Shown: positions 55,715-64,000 of the stretch, one piece after another
How positions within the stretch are numbered: the first letter of the stretch is position 1
Layout: each line of letters begins with the position of its first letter
Origin: Oscillospiraceae bacterium
Lineage (GTDB): Bacteria; Bacillota; Clostridia; Oscillospirales; Oscillospiraceae
NCBI GenBank assembly: GCA_015067495.1
Contig: SVMI01000003.1
Location: 116,971-180,970, forward strand
Direction of reading: 5' to 3'
DNA length: 64,000 nucleotides
Position numbers and translations under genes: made by a program
Notes under the pieces: model-generated
What the model was told of the DNA's origin: nothing
Database searches by the model: none
Seen by the model: the letters and a program-made list of their open reading frames with translations, nothing else

Positions 55715-56941
55715 ATGAACGCAAAAGAAATGATGAAAATATTTGAAGATACCGCATACGTCCGCATGGGCGGCTCGGCGGAGGAGCTGCGCGCGGCGGA
55801 ATATCTGCAAGGCTACTGCAAGCAGCTGGGTATGGATGCAACCATCGAAGCCTTCGACGTGGACATGGCGACCATGGAAAGGGCGACCTTGACTGTGGAT
55901 GGCAGGGAAATCCCCTGCAAGGGCTATTTCTGCGCCGGCAGCGGGGAAGTGGAAGCACCCTTTTATTACCTGCGCAGCACCGATGCTTACAGCCTTTCGC
56001 TGTGCAAGGGCAAGATCGTTATGGTGGACGGCTACATGGGTTACTGGCTGTATCAGGATATTTTGCAGAACGGCGCGGTGGGCTTTATCACCTATGACGG
56101 CGATGCCAACTATGCCGACTGCGACATCGACCAGCGGGAGCTGCGTACCTATGTCAGCAAAGGCAACAAGCTGCTGGGCGTGAACATCAACGCAAAATCC
56201 GCCATCGAGCTGATCCGCACCGATGCCAAGACCGCAAGGATCTCCCTTTCCCAGCGGGAATATATGGGAAAATCCCATAACGTGGTACTGGATCTGCCCG
56301 GCGAGATCCCGGAGTACATTGTGCTGACAGCCCATTATGATTCTACATCACTTTCCAATGGCGCATATGACAATATGTCCGGCTCTGTGGGCATTCTGGC
56401 GATCGCGGAGCATTTTGCGAAGAACCCACACCGCTACGGCATGCGCTTTATCTGGTGCGGCAGCGAAGAGCGGGGACTGCTGGGCGCAAAGGCCTACTGC
56501 GCTGCTCATGAAGAAGAACTGAAAAATGTGGTCATGAATATTAACCTTGACATGATCGGCTGCATCATGGGCAAATTCATCGCCTGCGCCACCGCGGAAG
56601 AGGCGATGGTGCAGTACCTGAAGTATTTCAGCTCCGAAACTGGCTTCGGCGTTTCTGCCTATCAGGATGTCTACTCCAGTGACTCCACGCCCTTTGCGGA
56701 TAAAGGCATTCCTGCGGTCTCCTTTGCCCGGGTAGCACCCCGCAGCACCGCCACCATTCACAACAGCTACGATACGATCGCGGTCATGAAGGGGGAACAG
56801 ATGGAGCAGGATGTGCAGTTCATCATCGCCTTTACGGAGCGTATGGTCAACGCGAAGCGATGCCCCGTTGCCCGCGAAATGCCCGGCAATATGAAGGAGA
56901 AGCTGGACAATTATCTCGGTCGCAAGCGGGATAAAACGTAA
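55715..56941 (+). CDS. M28 family metallopeptidase
   Basis: VLTAHYDSTSLSNGAYDNMSGSVGILAIAEH; IWCGSEERGLLGAKAYC; NINLDMIG. Confidence 0.92.
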   Translation: MNAKEMMKIFEDTAYVRMGGSAEELRAAEYLQGYCKQLGMDATIEAFDVDMATMERATLTVDGREIPCKGYFCAGSGEVEAPFYYLRSTDAYSLSLCKGKIVMVDGYMGYWLYQDILQNGAVGFITYDGDANYADCDIDQRELRTYVSKGNKLLGVNINAKSAIELIRTDAKTARISLSQREYMGKSHNVVLDLPGEIPEYIVLTAHYDSTSLSNGAYDNMSGSVGILAIAEHFAKNPHRYGMRFIWCGSEERGLLGAKAYCAAHEEELKNVVMNINLDMIGCIMGKFIACATAEEAMVQYLKYFSSETGFGVSAYQDVYSSDSTPFADKGIPAVSFARVAPRSTATIHNSYDTIAVMKGEQMEQDVQFIIAFTERMVNAKRCPVAREMPGNMKEKLDNYLGRKRDKT

Positions 56942-57056
56942 GAATTGAAGTACATACAGAAAAGTGAACAATTTAATTGTAAATATTTTGTTTTTCCCTT
57001 TACCATGCTGTTTTTTTGTGGTAAACTAAGAAAAACTTCACTTCCGGGAGGCTACT

Positions 57057-60011
57057 ATGAATTTACCCTTGATCCGTGGCAAAAAATGGAACTATCTCGC
57101 TGTCGCCTTTGCGATTCCGGCGCTGGCGGTTCTGTGCCTGATGATCGCCGTGGGCTGCACGCCCTTCGGTACAAAATCTATGTTGTATTCCGATTGCTGG
57201 CATCAGTATTTCCCATTCTTCAAGGCCTTCCGTGAAGCCCTGCGAAACGGCGACAGTCTGCTGTTCAACTGGGACATTGGCATGGGACTTGACTATCTCG
57301 GTCTGATGTCCTACTATCTGGCATCACCGCTGAACCTTTTGAGCGTGCTGCTGCCGGATAGCTGGGTGCTGCCGTATTTTCAGCTGCTGACACCCATCAA
57401 GCTGGGTCTTGCCTCGCTGTTTTTCGCCATCTTCCTGAAAAAGATCTTCAACAAGGACGATCTGTCCATTGCGCTGTTTGGTTCTTTCTACGCACTGTGC
57501 GCATGGGCACTGGGTTACCAGTGGAACATCATGTGGCTGGATTCCTTTGCGCTGCTGCCCTTGGTGGCATTGGGAACGATCCTGCTGCTGCGGGACAAGA
57601 AGTACGTGCTTTACACCATTACGCTGTGTCTGGCGGTTTTGGTCAACTATTATATCGGCTTCTTTGTCTGTATTTTTGTACTGCTGATCTTTATTTGCTA
57701 TCAGATCACCAACTGGACGACTGCCAAGCGCTTTTTTGAGGATTTCCTGCGCATTGCAATCTTTACGGTTCTTGCCATCGGTATGACCGCTGTTTTGGAG
57801 ATCCCGACCCTTGCGGCGTTGGGCAATACCCAGTCCGGCGTCAACAAATTCCCGGACAGCTTCTCTTTGAACATCGTCCAGTACGCGGACTGCGCCGCGG
57901 CACGTGAGGCTTGGAATGTTTACAAGCAGGCGGTCGAAGCAGGAGATATTGCTGTCATGCAGTGGATCCGTGCGATTCTTGTATCTATCCCGCCTGTTTT
58001 CGACGGTATTGTACAGGTTGCAGGTAATATCGGCGGCGGTATCAGCCCTACCTTCAAGGAAGGTCTGCCCAATGTCTACAGCGGTGTCGGTACAGTGGTT
58101 CTGGCATTTTTATTCCTGAGTTCGAAGGATGTCAAGCGCCGTGAACGCTACTGCGCCCTTGGTCTGCTGCTGTTTATCATGGCGAGCTTTGTGATCCGCC
58201 AGCTGGATTATATCTGGCACGGCTTCCATTTTACCAACATGATCCCGTATCGCTTTAGCTTCCTGTTCTCCTTTGTGATGCTTTATATGGCGTACCGGGC
58301 TTATACCATGCGCGAGAGCTTTAAGGTCTGGCAGGTGATCGTATCCGGCGCGCTGGCGGTGATCGTGATCTTCCAGTCCAGCCTGACTGCCGGTGTGTCC
58401 AAGGCACTGGCAGCGACGGGGGAGATGTTCAGTCTTCTGTTCCAGTCCATGTCTCCTGACCCTGCTGTGCAGCAGACGGCGGCGCAGTCCCTTGAGACTC
58501 TTTACAACACCCACGGCGATGCCTATGTATTTCTGGTGTTCAACGTGGTGTTCCTGCTGCTGTATCTGATCCTGCTGCTGTATCCGATCCTGAACAAGAC
58601 AACCCCTGCACCGCAGCAATCCAAGAAAAAGAATAAGAAGGATAAAAAAGCTGAGCGGGAAGAGGAGAAGCCGCAGCCCGCTGCTCCCGCCAAGGTCGCA
58701 ACAGCAATTCTCGGTCTTGTCATGGTACTGGAGCTGACCATGAATGTGGTCAATTTCGGCGTCAACTTCTCCTACACCAACCTGCAGGGCTATCCCCGGG
58801 GTACGACCTACACGGAATCCATGATCCGTTATATGAAGGAGCGGGAGGACGAGCTTTTCTACCGCACCGAGGTCACCCATGCGCAGACCCTTAATGACGG
58901 TGCGCTGAATAACTACCACGGCGTTTCCACTTTTACAAGCTCCGCAAACGTCAAGGTCACAGAGTTTATGAGAGTGATGGGCTATAGCGCAAAAAACACC
59001 TATAACCGCTACTGCTTCGAGGAAAGCTCGCCGGTTGCCAATCTGTTTTTGAACCTGAAATATATGCTCGAGCGGGATGGCAAGGTGGAGAAAAACTCCT
59101 ACTTTGAGTCAGTGCACAGCTACGGAAACGTGTTTCTGCTTGAGAATAAGGCGTATCTGCCCCTCGGTTTCCTTGCGGAACCCGCACTTGGCGAGTATGA
59201 TTTCTTCGTGACTGACATGCCCGCCTTTGTCCGGCAGAATCAGATCTTTACTGCGGCAACGGGTGTGGAGGAGAATGTTTGGAATACCGGCACCGCTGCG
59301 AAGCTGACCATTGTTCCTCAAAATGTGACGATCACCAGCAGCACCGAAACCGGCTACTGCAATTATGAAGCCAAGAACGGCAGCGGCAAGCTGACCTATC
59401 GCTATGAGATCAAGACATCGGGCTTGATGTGTCTTGACCTGACGATGCCGGCGCGAAACAGCTTCAACGTCTACCTCAACGGCGCACACCTTTACAGCGA
59501 ATCCTTGACTCTGCCGCAGACGCTGGCAGTCTGTGAGGTTGTTCCCGGTGATGTCGTGGAGGTCAGAATTACCTGCAAAGCCAATGAAAGCAACAACATG
59601 ACCATCCGCCCTGCGATTATGGACGATGCGATCTTCCGCGACGGCTACGATGTTCTGTCTGCCTCCACGCTGAAGCTGACGGAGTTTACCAACACGAAGA
59701 TTGTCGGCAACATCACCTGTGATCGTGACGGTTTGCTCTACACCTCCATTCCTTACGACGGAAACTGGAAGGCAATGGTGGACGGTAAGGAGGCGGAGAT
59801 CTCTCTGGTTGCGGACGTGATGGTTGCATTGGAGCTCAGCGAGGGTGAGCATGAGATCGTTTTCGTCTATGAAAACAAGGCGTTTAATGTGGGTCTAGTG
59901 ATCTCCATCGTCTGCCTGTTGGCATTCCTTGGTATTCTCTATTGGGATCACCGTGTGTGGTGCAATGATAAATTGCGCAAGGCATGGTCGAAGATCTCCC
60001 GCAAAGCATAA
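57057..60011 (+). CDS. YfhO family membrane protein
   Basis: Polytopic 984 aa; LLFNWDIGMGLDYLGLMSYYLASPLNLLSVLLP; C-terminal YTSIPYDGNWKAMVDGKEAEI. Confidence 0.9.
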   Translation: MNLPLIRGKKWNYLAVAFAIPALAVLCLMIAVGCTPFGTKSMLYSDCWHQYFPFFKAFREALRNGDSLLFNWDIGMGLDYLGLMSYYLASPLNLLSVLLPDSWVLPYFQLLTPIKLGLASLFFAIFLKKIFNKDDLSIALFGSFYALCAWALGYQWNIMWLDSFALLPLVALGTILLLRDKKYVLYTITLCLAVLVNYYIGFFVCIFVLLIFICYQITNWTTAKRFFEDFLRIAIFTVLAIGMTAVLEIPTLAALGNTQSGVNKFPDSFSLNIVQYADCAAAREAWNVYKQAVEAGDIAVMQWIRAILVSIPPVFDGIVQVAGNIGGGISPTFKEGLPNVYSGVGTVVLAFLFLSSKDVKRRERYCALGLLLFIMASFVIRQLDYIWHGFHFTNMIPYRFSFLFSFVMLYMAYRAYTMRESFKVWQVIVSGALAVIVIFQSSLTAGVSKALAATGEMFSLLFQSMSPDPAVQQTAAQSLETLYNTHGDAYVFLVFNVVFLLLYLILLLYPILNKTTPAPQQSKKKNKKDKKAEREEEKPQPAAPAKVATAILGLVMVLELTMNVVNFGVNFSYTNLQGYPRGTTYTESMIRYMKEREDELFYRTEVTHAQTLNDGALNNYHGVSTFTSSANVKVTEFMRVMGYSAKNTYNRYCFEESSPVANLFLNLKYMLERDGKVEKNSYFESVHSYGNVFLLENKAYLPLGFLAEPALGEYDFFVTDMPAFVRQNQIFTAATGVEENVWNTGTAAKLTIVPQNVTITSSTETGYCNYEAKNGSGKLTYRYEIKTSGLMCLDLTMPARNSFNVYLNGAHLYSESLTLPQTLAVCEVVPGDVVEVRITCKANESNNMTIRPAIMDDAIFRDGYDVLSASTLKLTEFTNTKIVGNITCDRDGLLYTSIPYDGNWKAMVDGKEAEISLVADVMVALELSEGEHEIVFVYENKAFNVGLVISIVCLLAFLGILYWDHRVWCNDKLRKAWSKISRKA

Positions 60012-60050
60012 AAATATGCCGTGAGAGCATTGCTCTCACGGCGTTTCTTT
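60012..60050. terminator. Terminator between convergent genes
   Basis: gccgtgagagca-ttgctctcacggc. Confidence 0.8.
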
Positions 60051-60884
60051 TGTAAAACGGGTGGCATATCCACAACGGCGGCAAAGCTCTTCCGGGGCAT
60101 TGCCGGTGCGGAAGCCGTCAAAAATGGCTCTGGCGCGGTGGGTTTCCAAAATGTCAGACAATTCCTCGTGCAAAAGGTTGCCGAGGGCAATGTCGCCCTC
60201 GTGATCGAGGCAGCAGGGGACGACTGTACCGTCGCACAGAACGCCGATGTGGTCGCGCATGCCATAACAGAAAACCCGCTGGCTTTTCTGAGATGCCTGC
60301 AGATCCGGCCATTCGAATTTGTCCGCGTGTTCCAGATAGACCTTTTGCCCAATACGGATACCCCGAGGCTCCGTGACCCACGGCTCGGGGAAATAGCGGT
60401 GGAGGATCTCAATGATTTTTTGATTTTCCGCGTCTGCGCCGCCCTGATTCCAAAGTCGATAGGATACAATCACCTTGCCCTGCGCCTGTACGCCAAAGCG
60501 GAAACAGCCGTCCAGATAGTCAGCAAGGGGGATCGTCAGATTGTTGGCTTCATAGGCATGGAGGGAAATGTTGACCTTGTGAAGCCCCTTTGCGCCGCAA
60601 AGACGCTCCCCGTGAGCGGGGAGGGCGATGCCATTCGTAGTCAGGATGACCCGAAAACCAGCCTGCGCAGCCAGTTCCAAAAAATGATGCAGCTGCGGGT
60701 GACAAAGAGGTTCACCCATCAGGTGGAAGTAGAGAAAATCCGTCCAAGGGCGAAGCTTTTCGAGAAGAATTGAAAAATCTGCTTCCTCCATTGCCTGCTT
60801 CGTGCGCCTTGTGCCGGGGCAGAAGCTGCATTTCAGATTGCAGATATTTGAAATTTCCAGATATACCTTGCGAAACCGTTTCAT
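60036..60884 (-). CDS. Radical SAM/SPASM domain protein
   Basis: EISNICNLKCSFCPG (CxxxCxxC); SPASM-like VLCDGTVVPCCLDHEGDIALGNL...CRRCGY; start at MKRFRKVYLE. Confidence 0.92.
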   Translation of the reverse strand: MKRFRKVYLEISNICNLKCSFCPGTRRTKQAMEEADFSILLEKLRPWTDFLYFHLMGEPLCHPQLHHFLELAAQAGFRVILTTNGIALPAHGERLCGAKGLHKVNISLHAYEANNLTIPLADYLDGCFRFGVQAQGKVIVSYRLWNQGGADAENQKIIEILHRYFPEPWVTEPRGIRIGQKVYLEHADKFEWPDLQASQKSQRVFCYGMRDHIGVLCDGTVVPCCLDHEGDIALGNLLHEELSDILETHRARAIFDGFRTGNAPEELCRRCGYATRFTKETP

Positions 60885-61013
60885 CTTGCCCCTCCGTTCT
60901 TTTTCTATATCATAAGATCGGGCAGGGGAAAAGTCAAGCGGCGAGACATGCTGAAGTGGTTGCAATTTGCACGTTTGGTGGTATAATGAAAAGAAAAACA
61001 AGGAGAATTGCGT

Positions 61014-62375
61014 ATGTTTGACACCATCGCTGCCGTATCTACCGGGCTTTCCGTTTCCGCGATCGGCATCATTCGCCTGACGGGCGATGATTGCGCCAAT
61101 GTTGCCGGGAAGGTATTCGAATTGAATAACGGACAGTCTTTGCCGCAGGCGAAGAACCGACAGCTGGTGCTGGGTACGCTGCACGATCAGCAGGGACGTG
61201 TGATCGACCAATGCTGCGCCATCTACTCCCGTGCGCCCCATACCTATACGGGAGAGGATACGGTGGAATTTCACTGCCATGGATCGCCTGCCGTGCTGGC
61301 AGCGGGGCTGGAAAGTCTTTACGCAGCCGGCGCAAGACCTGCCAAGCGGGGCGAGTTTACCAAACGGGCATTTTTGAACGGCAAGCTGGATCTGACCCAA
61401 GCGGAGGCGGTGATCGACCTGATCGAAGCGGAGAGCGCGGATGCGGCGGCGAATGCAGCCGGACAAGTGGGCGGCGTTTTACAAAAAAAGCTCTCGCCCA
61501 TCTATGACCGCCTGACCGACCTTTGCAGCCATTTCCATGCAGTGCTGGACTATCCCGATGAGGATATTGAGGATTTCGGACTTGCCAACTACGAAGCACC
61601 ACTACGCAGCGATGCCAAGGCGCTTTACAGTCTTCTTTCCACCTATGGGCAGGGACGCATCCTGAAGCACGGCGTTGCGGCTGCGATCGTCGGTCGTCCG
61701 AATGTAGGCAAGAGCAGCCTTCTGAACGCACTGGCTGGTTATGAGCGGGTGATCGTCACAGAGGTCGCCGGAACAACACGTGACACAGTAGAAGAGACGG
61801 TTATGCTGGGCAATACCCGCCTTCGTCTGATCGACACCGCCGGCATCCGTGACACGGATGACCGCATCGAAGCCATGGGCGTGGAGCGATCCAAGGCGGC
61901 GATGAAGGATGCGGATCTTGTGATCTTCGTCTGCGACGGAAGCGAAGCTCTGACAGAAGATGACCGGGCGATCATGGAGCTGTGTGCTGACCACGAGCAT
62001 GCGGTTGCGCTGATCAATAAGAGCGATCTTGGTAAGAAGGTGCAGCCTTCCGACCTTCCCTTCCTATACGTGATCGAGATCTGCGCCAGCACCGGCGAGG
62101 GTCTTGAGCAGCTGGCGGATGTGGTGGATCTGATGTTTGAGGGCAATATGCCTTGCGATGGCTCGATCCTGACAAACGCCCGCCAGTGCGATGCCTGCCG
62201 ACGTGCTTATGAAGCCATGCTGCGGGCGCTGCAGGGGCTGAAGCTGGGCTTGACACCTGATGCGGTGCTGATCGATGTGGAGGAAGCCATGGAAGCGATG
62301 GGAGAGGTGACCGGCGCAACGGTGCGCGAGGACATCACTGCCCGTATTTTTGAACGATTTTGTGTAGGAAAGTAA
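61014..62375 (+). CDS. mnmE: tRNA uridine-5-carboxymethylaminomethyl(34) synthesis GTPase
   Basis: IAAVSTGLSVSAIGIIRLTG; GRPNVGKSSLLNAL; AGTTRDTVEE; C-terminal RIFERFCVGK. Confidence 0.97.
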   Translation: MFDTIAAVSTGLSVSAIGIIRLTGDDCANVAGKVFELNNGQSLPQAKNRQLVLGTLHDQQGRVIDQCCAIYSRAPHTYTGEDTVEFHCHGSPAVLAAGLESLYAAGARPAKRGEFTKRAFLNGKLDLTQAEAVIDLIEAESADAAANAAGQVGGVLQKKLSPIYDRLTDLCSHFHAVLDYPDEDIEDFGLANYEAPLRSDAKALYSLLSTYGQGRILKHGVAAAIVGRPNVGKSSLLNALAGYERVIVTEVAGTTRDTVEETVMLGNTRLRLIDTAGIRDTDDRIEAMGVERSKAAMKDADLVIFVCDGSEALTEDDRAIMELCADHEHAVALINKSDLGKKVQPSDLPFLYVIEICASTGEGLEQLADVVDLMFEGNMPCDGSILTNARQCDACRRAYEAMLRALQGLKLGLTPDAVLIDVEEAMEAMGEVTGATVREDITARIFERFCVGK

Positions 62376-62378
62376 AGT

Positions 62379-63506
62379 ATGATCTATTTTGATAATTCTG
62401 CCACCACAAAGCCGTGCGACGCCGCTGTGGAGGCTGTGAACAAGGCGTTGACGCAGGGGTGGGGAAATCCCAGCGCGCTGTACCAATTCGGCATAGACGC
62501 ATCCAGAACGCTCCGTACGGCGCGTACCCAAGTAGCATCTGCCATGGGCGCGGAAAATGACCGGGTGTTCTTTACCTCAGGTGGCACGGAGGCGGACAAC
62601 TGGGCGATCCTCGGCTCGATCAAACGCATGGGAAAGCGCGGCAAGCACGTCGTCACCACTGCTATCGAGCATCATGCGGTACTCAATGTGATGAAGCAGC
62701 TGCAAAATGAGGGCTTCGAGATCACCTATCTTCAGCCTGATGAAATGGGCAGGATCACCCTCGATGCGTTGAAGGCAGCACTGCGGGCGGATACGAGCCT
62801 CGTTTCTGTGATGATGGTCAACAACGAGGTCGGTTCTGTGATGCCTATTTCCCAGATGGCGAAGCTGACACACAAGCTGTGCCCAGAGGCGATCTTCCAT
62901 ACCGATGCGGTGCAGGGGTTCATGAAGGTTCCCTTTGCAGCCAAAACCCTTGGTGCTGACCTGATCTCGGTGTCTTCCCACAAGGTACACGGGCCAAAGG
63001 GCTGCGGTGCGCTCTACATCAGCCCGCGGCTTCGTTCCTTCCCGCCGCTGATGATCGGCGGAGGGCAGGAGGGGGGCTTCCGCAGCGGCACAGAGGCAAC
63101 GCCTGCCATTCTCGGTTTTGCGGCAGCCTGCGTCGCGCTGCAGCCCACCTTCCGGGGGGACATTCAGCGCGAGAAGCAGCTGCTGGAGCTCTTGATCGAA
63201 CGTCTTTCCGCCATGGAGGGCGTGCAGATCAACGGCGCACATGACGCGCCGCACATTCTGTCGCTGTCGATCCCGGGCGTGCCGACTCAAAATTCCATCA
63301 ACATTCTGCAGGATGCGGGCATCTGCGTTTCTGCAGGCTCTGCCTGCGCCAAGGGTCACCGCAGCCATGTGCTGGAGGCAATGAAGCTGCCGCCCGAGGT
63401 GATGGACGGCTCGTTCCGCATTTCCCTCAGCCGGGAAACGACGGAGGAGGAGATCGCACAGCTCCTGAATGGTATTCAGGCGATTTTGGATTGGAGTAAA
63501 CGATAA
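62379..63506 (+). CDS. Cysteine desulfurase family protein
   Basis: MIYFDNSATTKPCDAAVEAV; SVSSHKVHGPKGCGALYI; SAGSACAKGHRSHVLEAM. Confidence 0.95.
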   Translation: MIYFDNSATTKPCDAAVEAVNKALTQGWGNPSALYQFGIDASRTLRTARTQVASAMGAENDRVFFTSGGTEADNWAILGSIKRMGKRGKHVVTTAIEHHAVLNVMKQLQNEGFEITYLQPDEMGRITLDALKAALRADTSLVSVMMVNNEVGSVMPISQMAKLTHKLCPEAIFHTDAVQGFMKVPFAAKTLGADLISVSSHKVHGPKGCGALYISPRLRSFPPLMIGGGQEGGFRSGTEATPAILGFAAACVALQPTFRGDIQREKQLLELLIERLSAMEGVQINGAHDAPHILSLSIPGVPTQNSINILQDAGICVSAGSACAKGHRSHVLEAMKLPPEVMDGSFRISLSRETTEEEIAQLLNGIQAILDWSKR

Positions 63507-63510
63507 AAGA

Positions 63511-63539
63511 AAAGCCGGTGCCTATAAAGCACCGGCTCT
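63511..63539 (+). terminator. Rho-independent terminator
   Basis: agccggtgc-ctataaa-gcaccggct. Confidence 0.85.
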
Positions 63540-63706
63540 TGGCGGAGTGAGAGGGATTTGATTTGCATTTTGCCGTTGGCAAAACTAAGGTTCGCCTCCG
63601 TCAAGCCGTCGGCGGCAACAGTCCCCCGGACTGTTGCATTTAGAACGGTTCAAATCCCTTTTATCATCTTAACAAATAAAGACCGCCGAATGGCGGTCTT
63701 TATTCG
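63539..63706 (-). repeat. tRNA-tail-associated structured repeat, copy B (minus orientation), with tRNA-Ser-like 3' end
   Basis: 168-bp unit; minus strand ...GGGATTTGAAC-core-CAAATCCCTCTCACTCCGCCA; unit ends in aataaagaccgcc/ggcggtctttatt hairpin. Confidence 0.92.
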
Positions 63707-63874
63707 TTGGCGGAGTGAGAGGGATTTGATTTGCATTTTGCCGTTGGCAAAACTAAGGTTCGCCTCCGTCAAGCCGTCGGCGGCAACAGTCCCCCGGACT
63801 GTTGCATTTAGAACGGTTCAAATCCCTTTTATCATCTTAATAAATAAAGACCGCCGAATGGCGGTCTTTATTTG
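63707..63874 (-). repeat. tRNA-tail-associated structured repeat, copy C, tandem duplicate of copy B
   Basis: Same 168-bp unit with two C/T differences by eye. Confidence 0.92.
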
Positions 63875-64000
63875 TTGTGTAAGGACTATAAAAAAGATAT
63901 TTTCGGCCGTTTTGCGTATGACTTCGAACTCTCACAAAACATCTTGAGCTTTCTAATTTAGTGTGTGGTGGTGAGCCACCGTCAATCGATTAGTGGCTGT

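Noticed and set aside
63558-63947. 129-aa ORF with internal duplication
   Set aside because: Translation through the tandem non-coding repeat; duplicated peptide mirrors the 168-bp units

Overview
Window of a Gram-positive anaerobe, probably Oscillospiraceae/Ruminococcaceae-like judging by gene content and repeats (inference). Left part: yqeK(partial)-rsfS-leuS, rpsU, M24 peptidase-efp, GtrA, rsmI, a tRNA-methyltransferase-like gene, a small 2x[4Fe-4S] ferredoxin absent from the ORF track, a ClpC-like ATPase, and a dcw cluster (mraZ-rsmH-ftsL-PBP-murE-murF-mraY-ftsW-murG-ftsQ-ftsZ) with no murD in its usual place. Middle: hslO, five tRNAs (Val, Asp, Phe, Gly, Cys), then a structured repeat flanked by a duplicated tRNA-Cys 3' end. 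Two more copies of that repeat, in tandem and carrying a tRNA-Ser-like 3' end, lie at the right edge. Centre-right: 2-oxoacid:ferredoxin oxidoreductase, a branched-chain aminotransferase and three acyl-CoA-synthetase modules. Each module is preceded by its own T-box riboswitch, and I read the specifiers as Val (GTC), Ile (ATC) and Leu (CTG). I propose that this locus makes branched-chain amino acids from branched short-chain fatty acids by T-box-controlled reductive carboxylation. Right: a transglutaminase-like surface protein, M55 peptidase, rhamnose catabolism operon, M28 peptidase, YfhO-like membrane protein, radical SAM protein, mnmE and a cysteine desulfurase. The two strongest leads are the T-box trio locus and the tRNA-tail-associated repeat family. 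All calls were read by eye; no searches were run.
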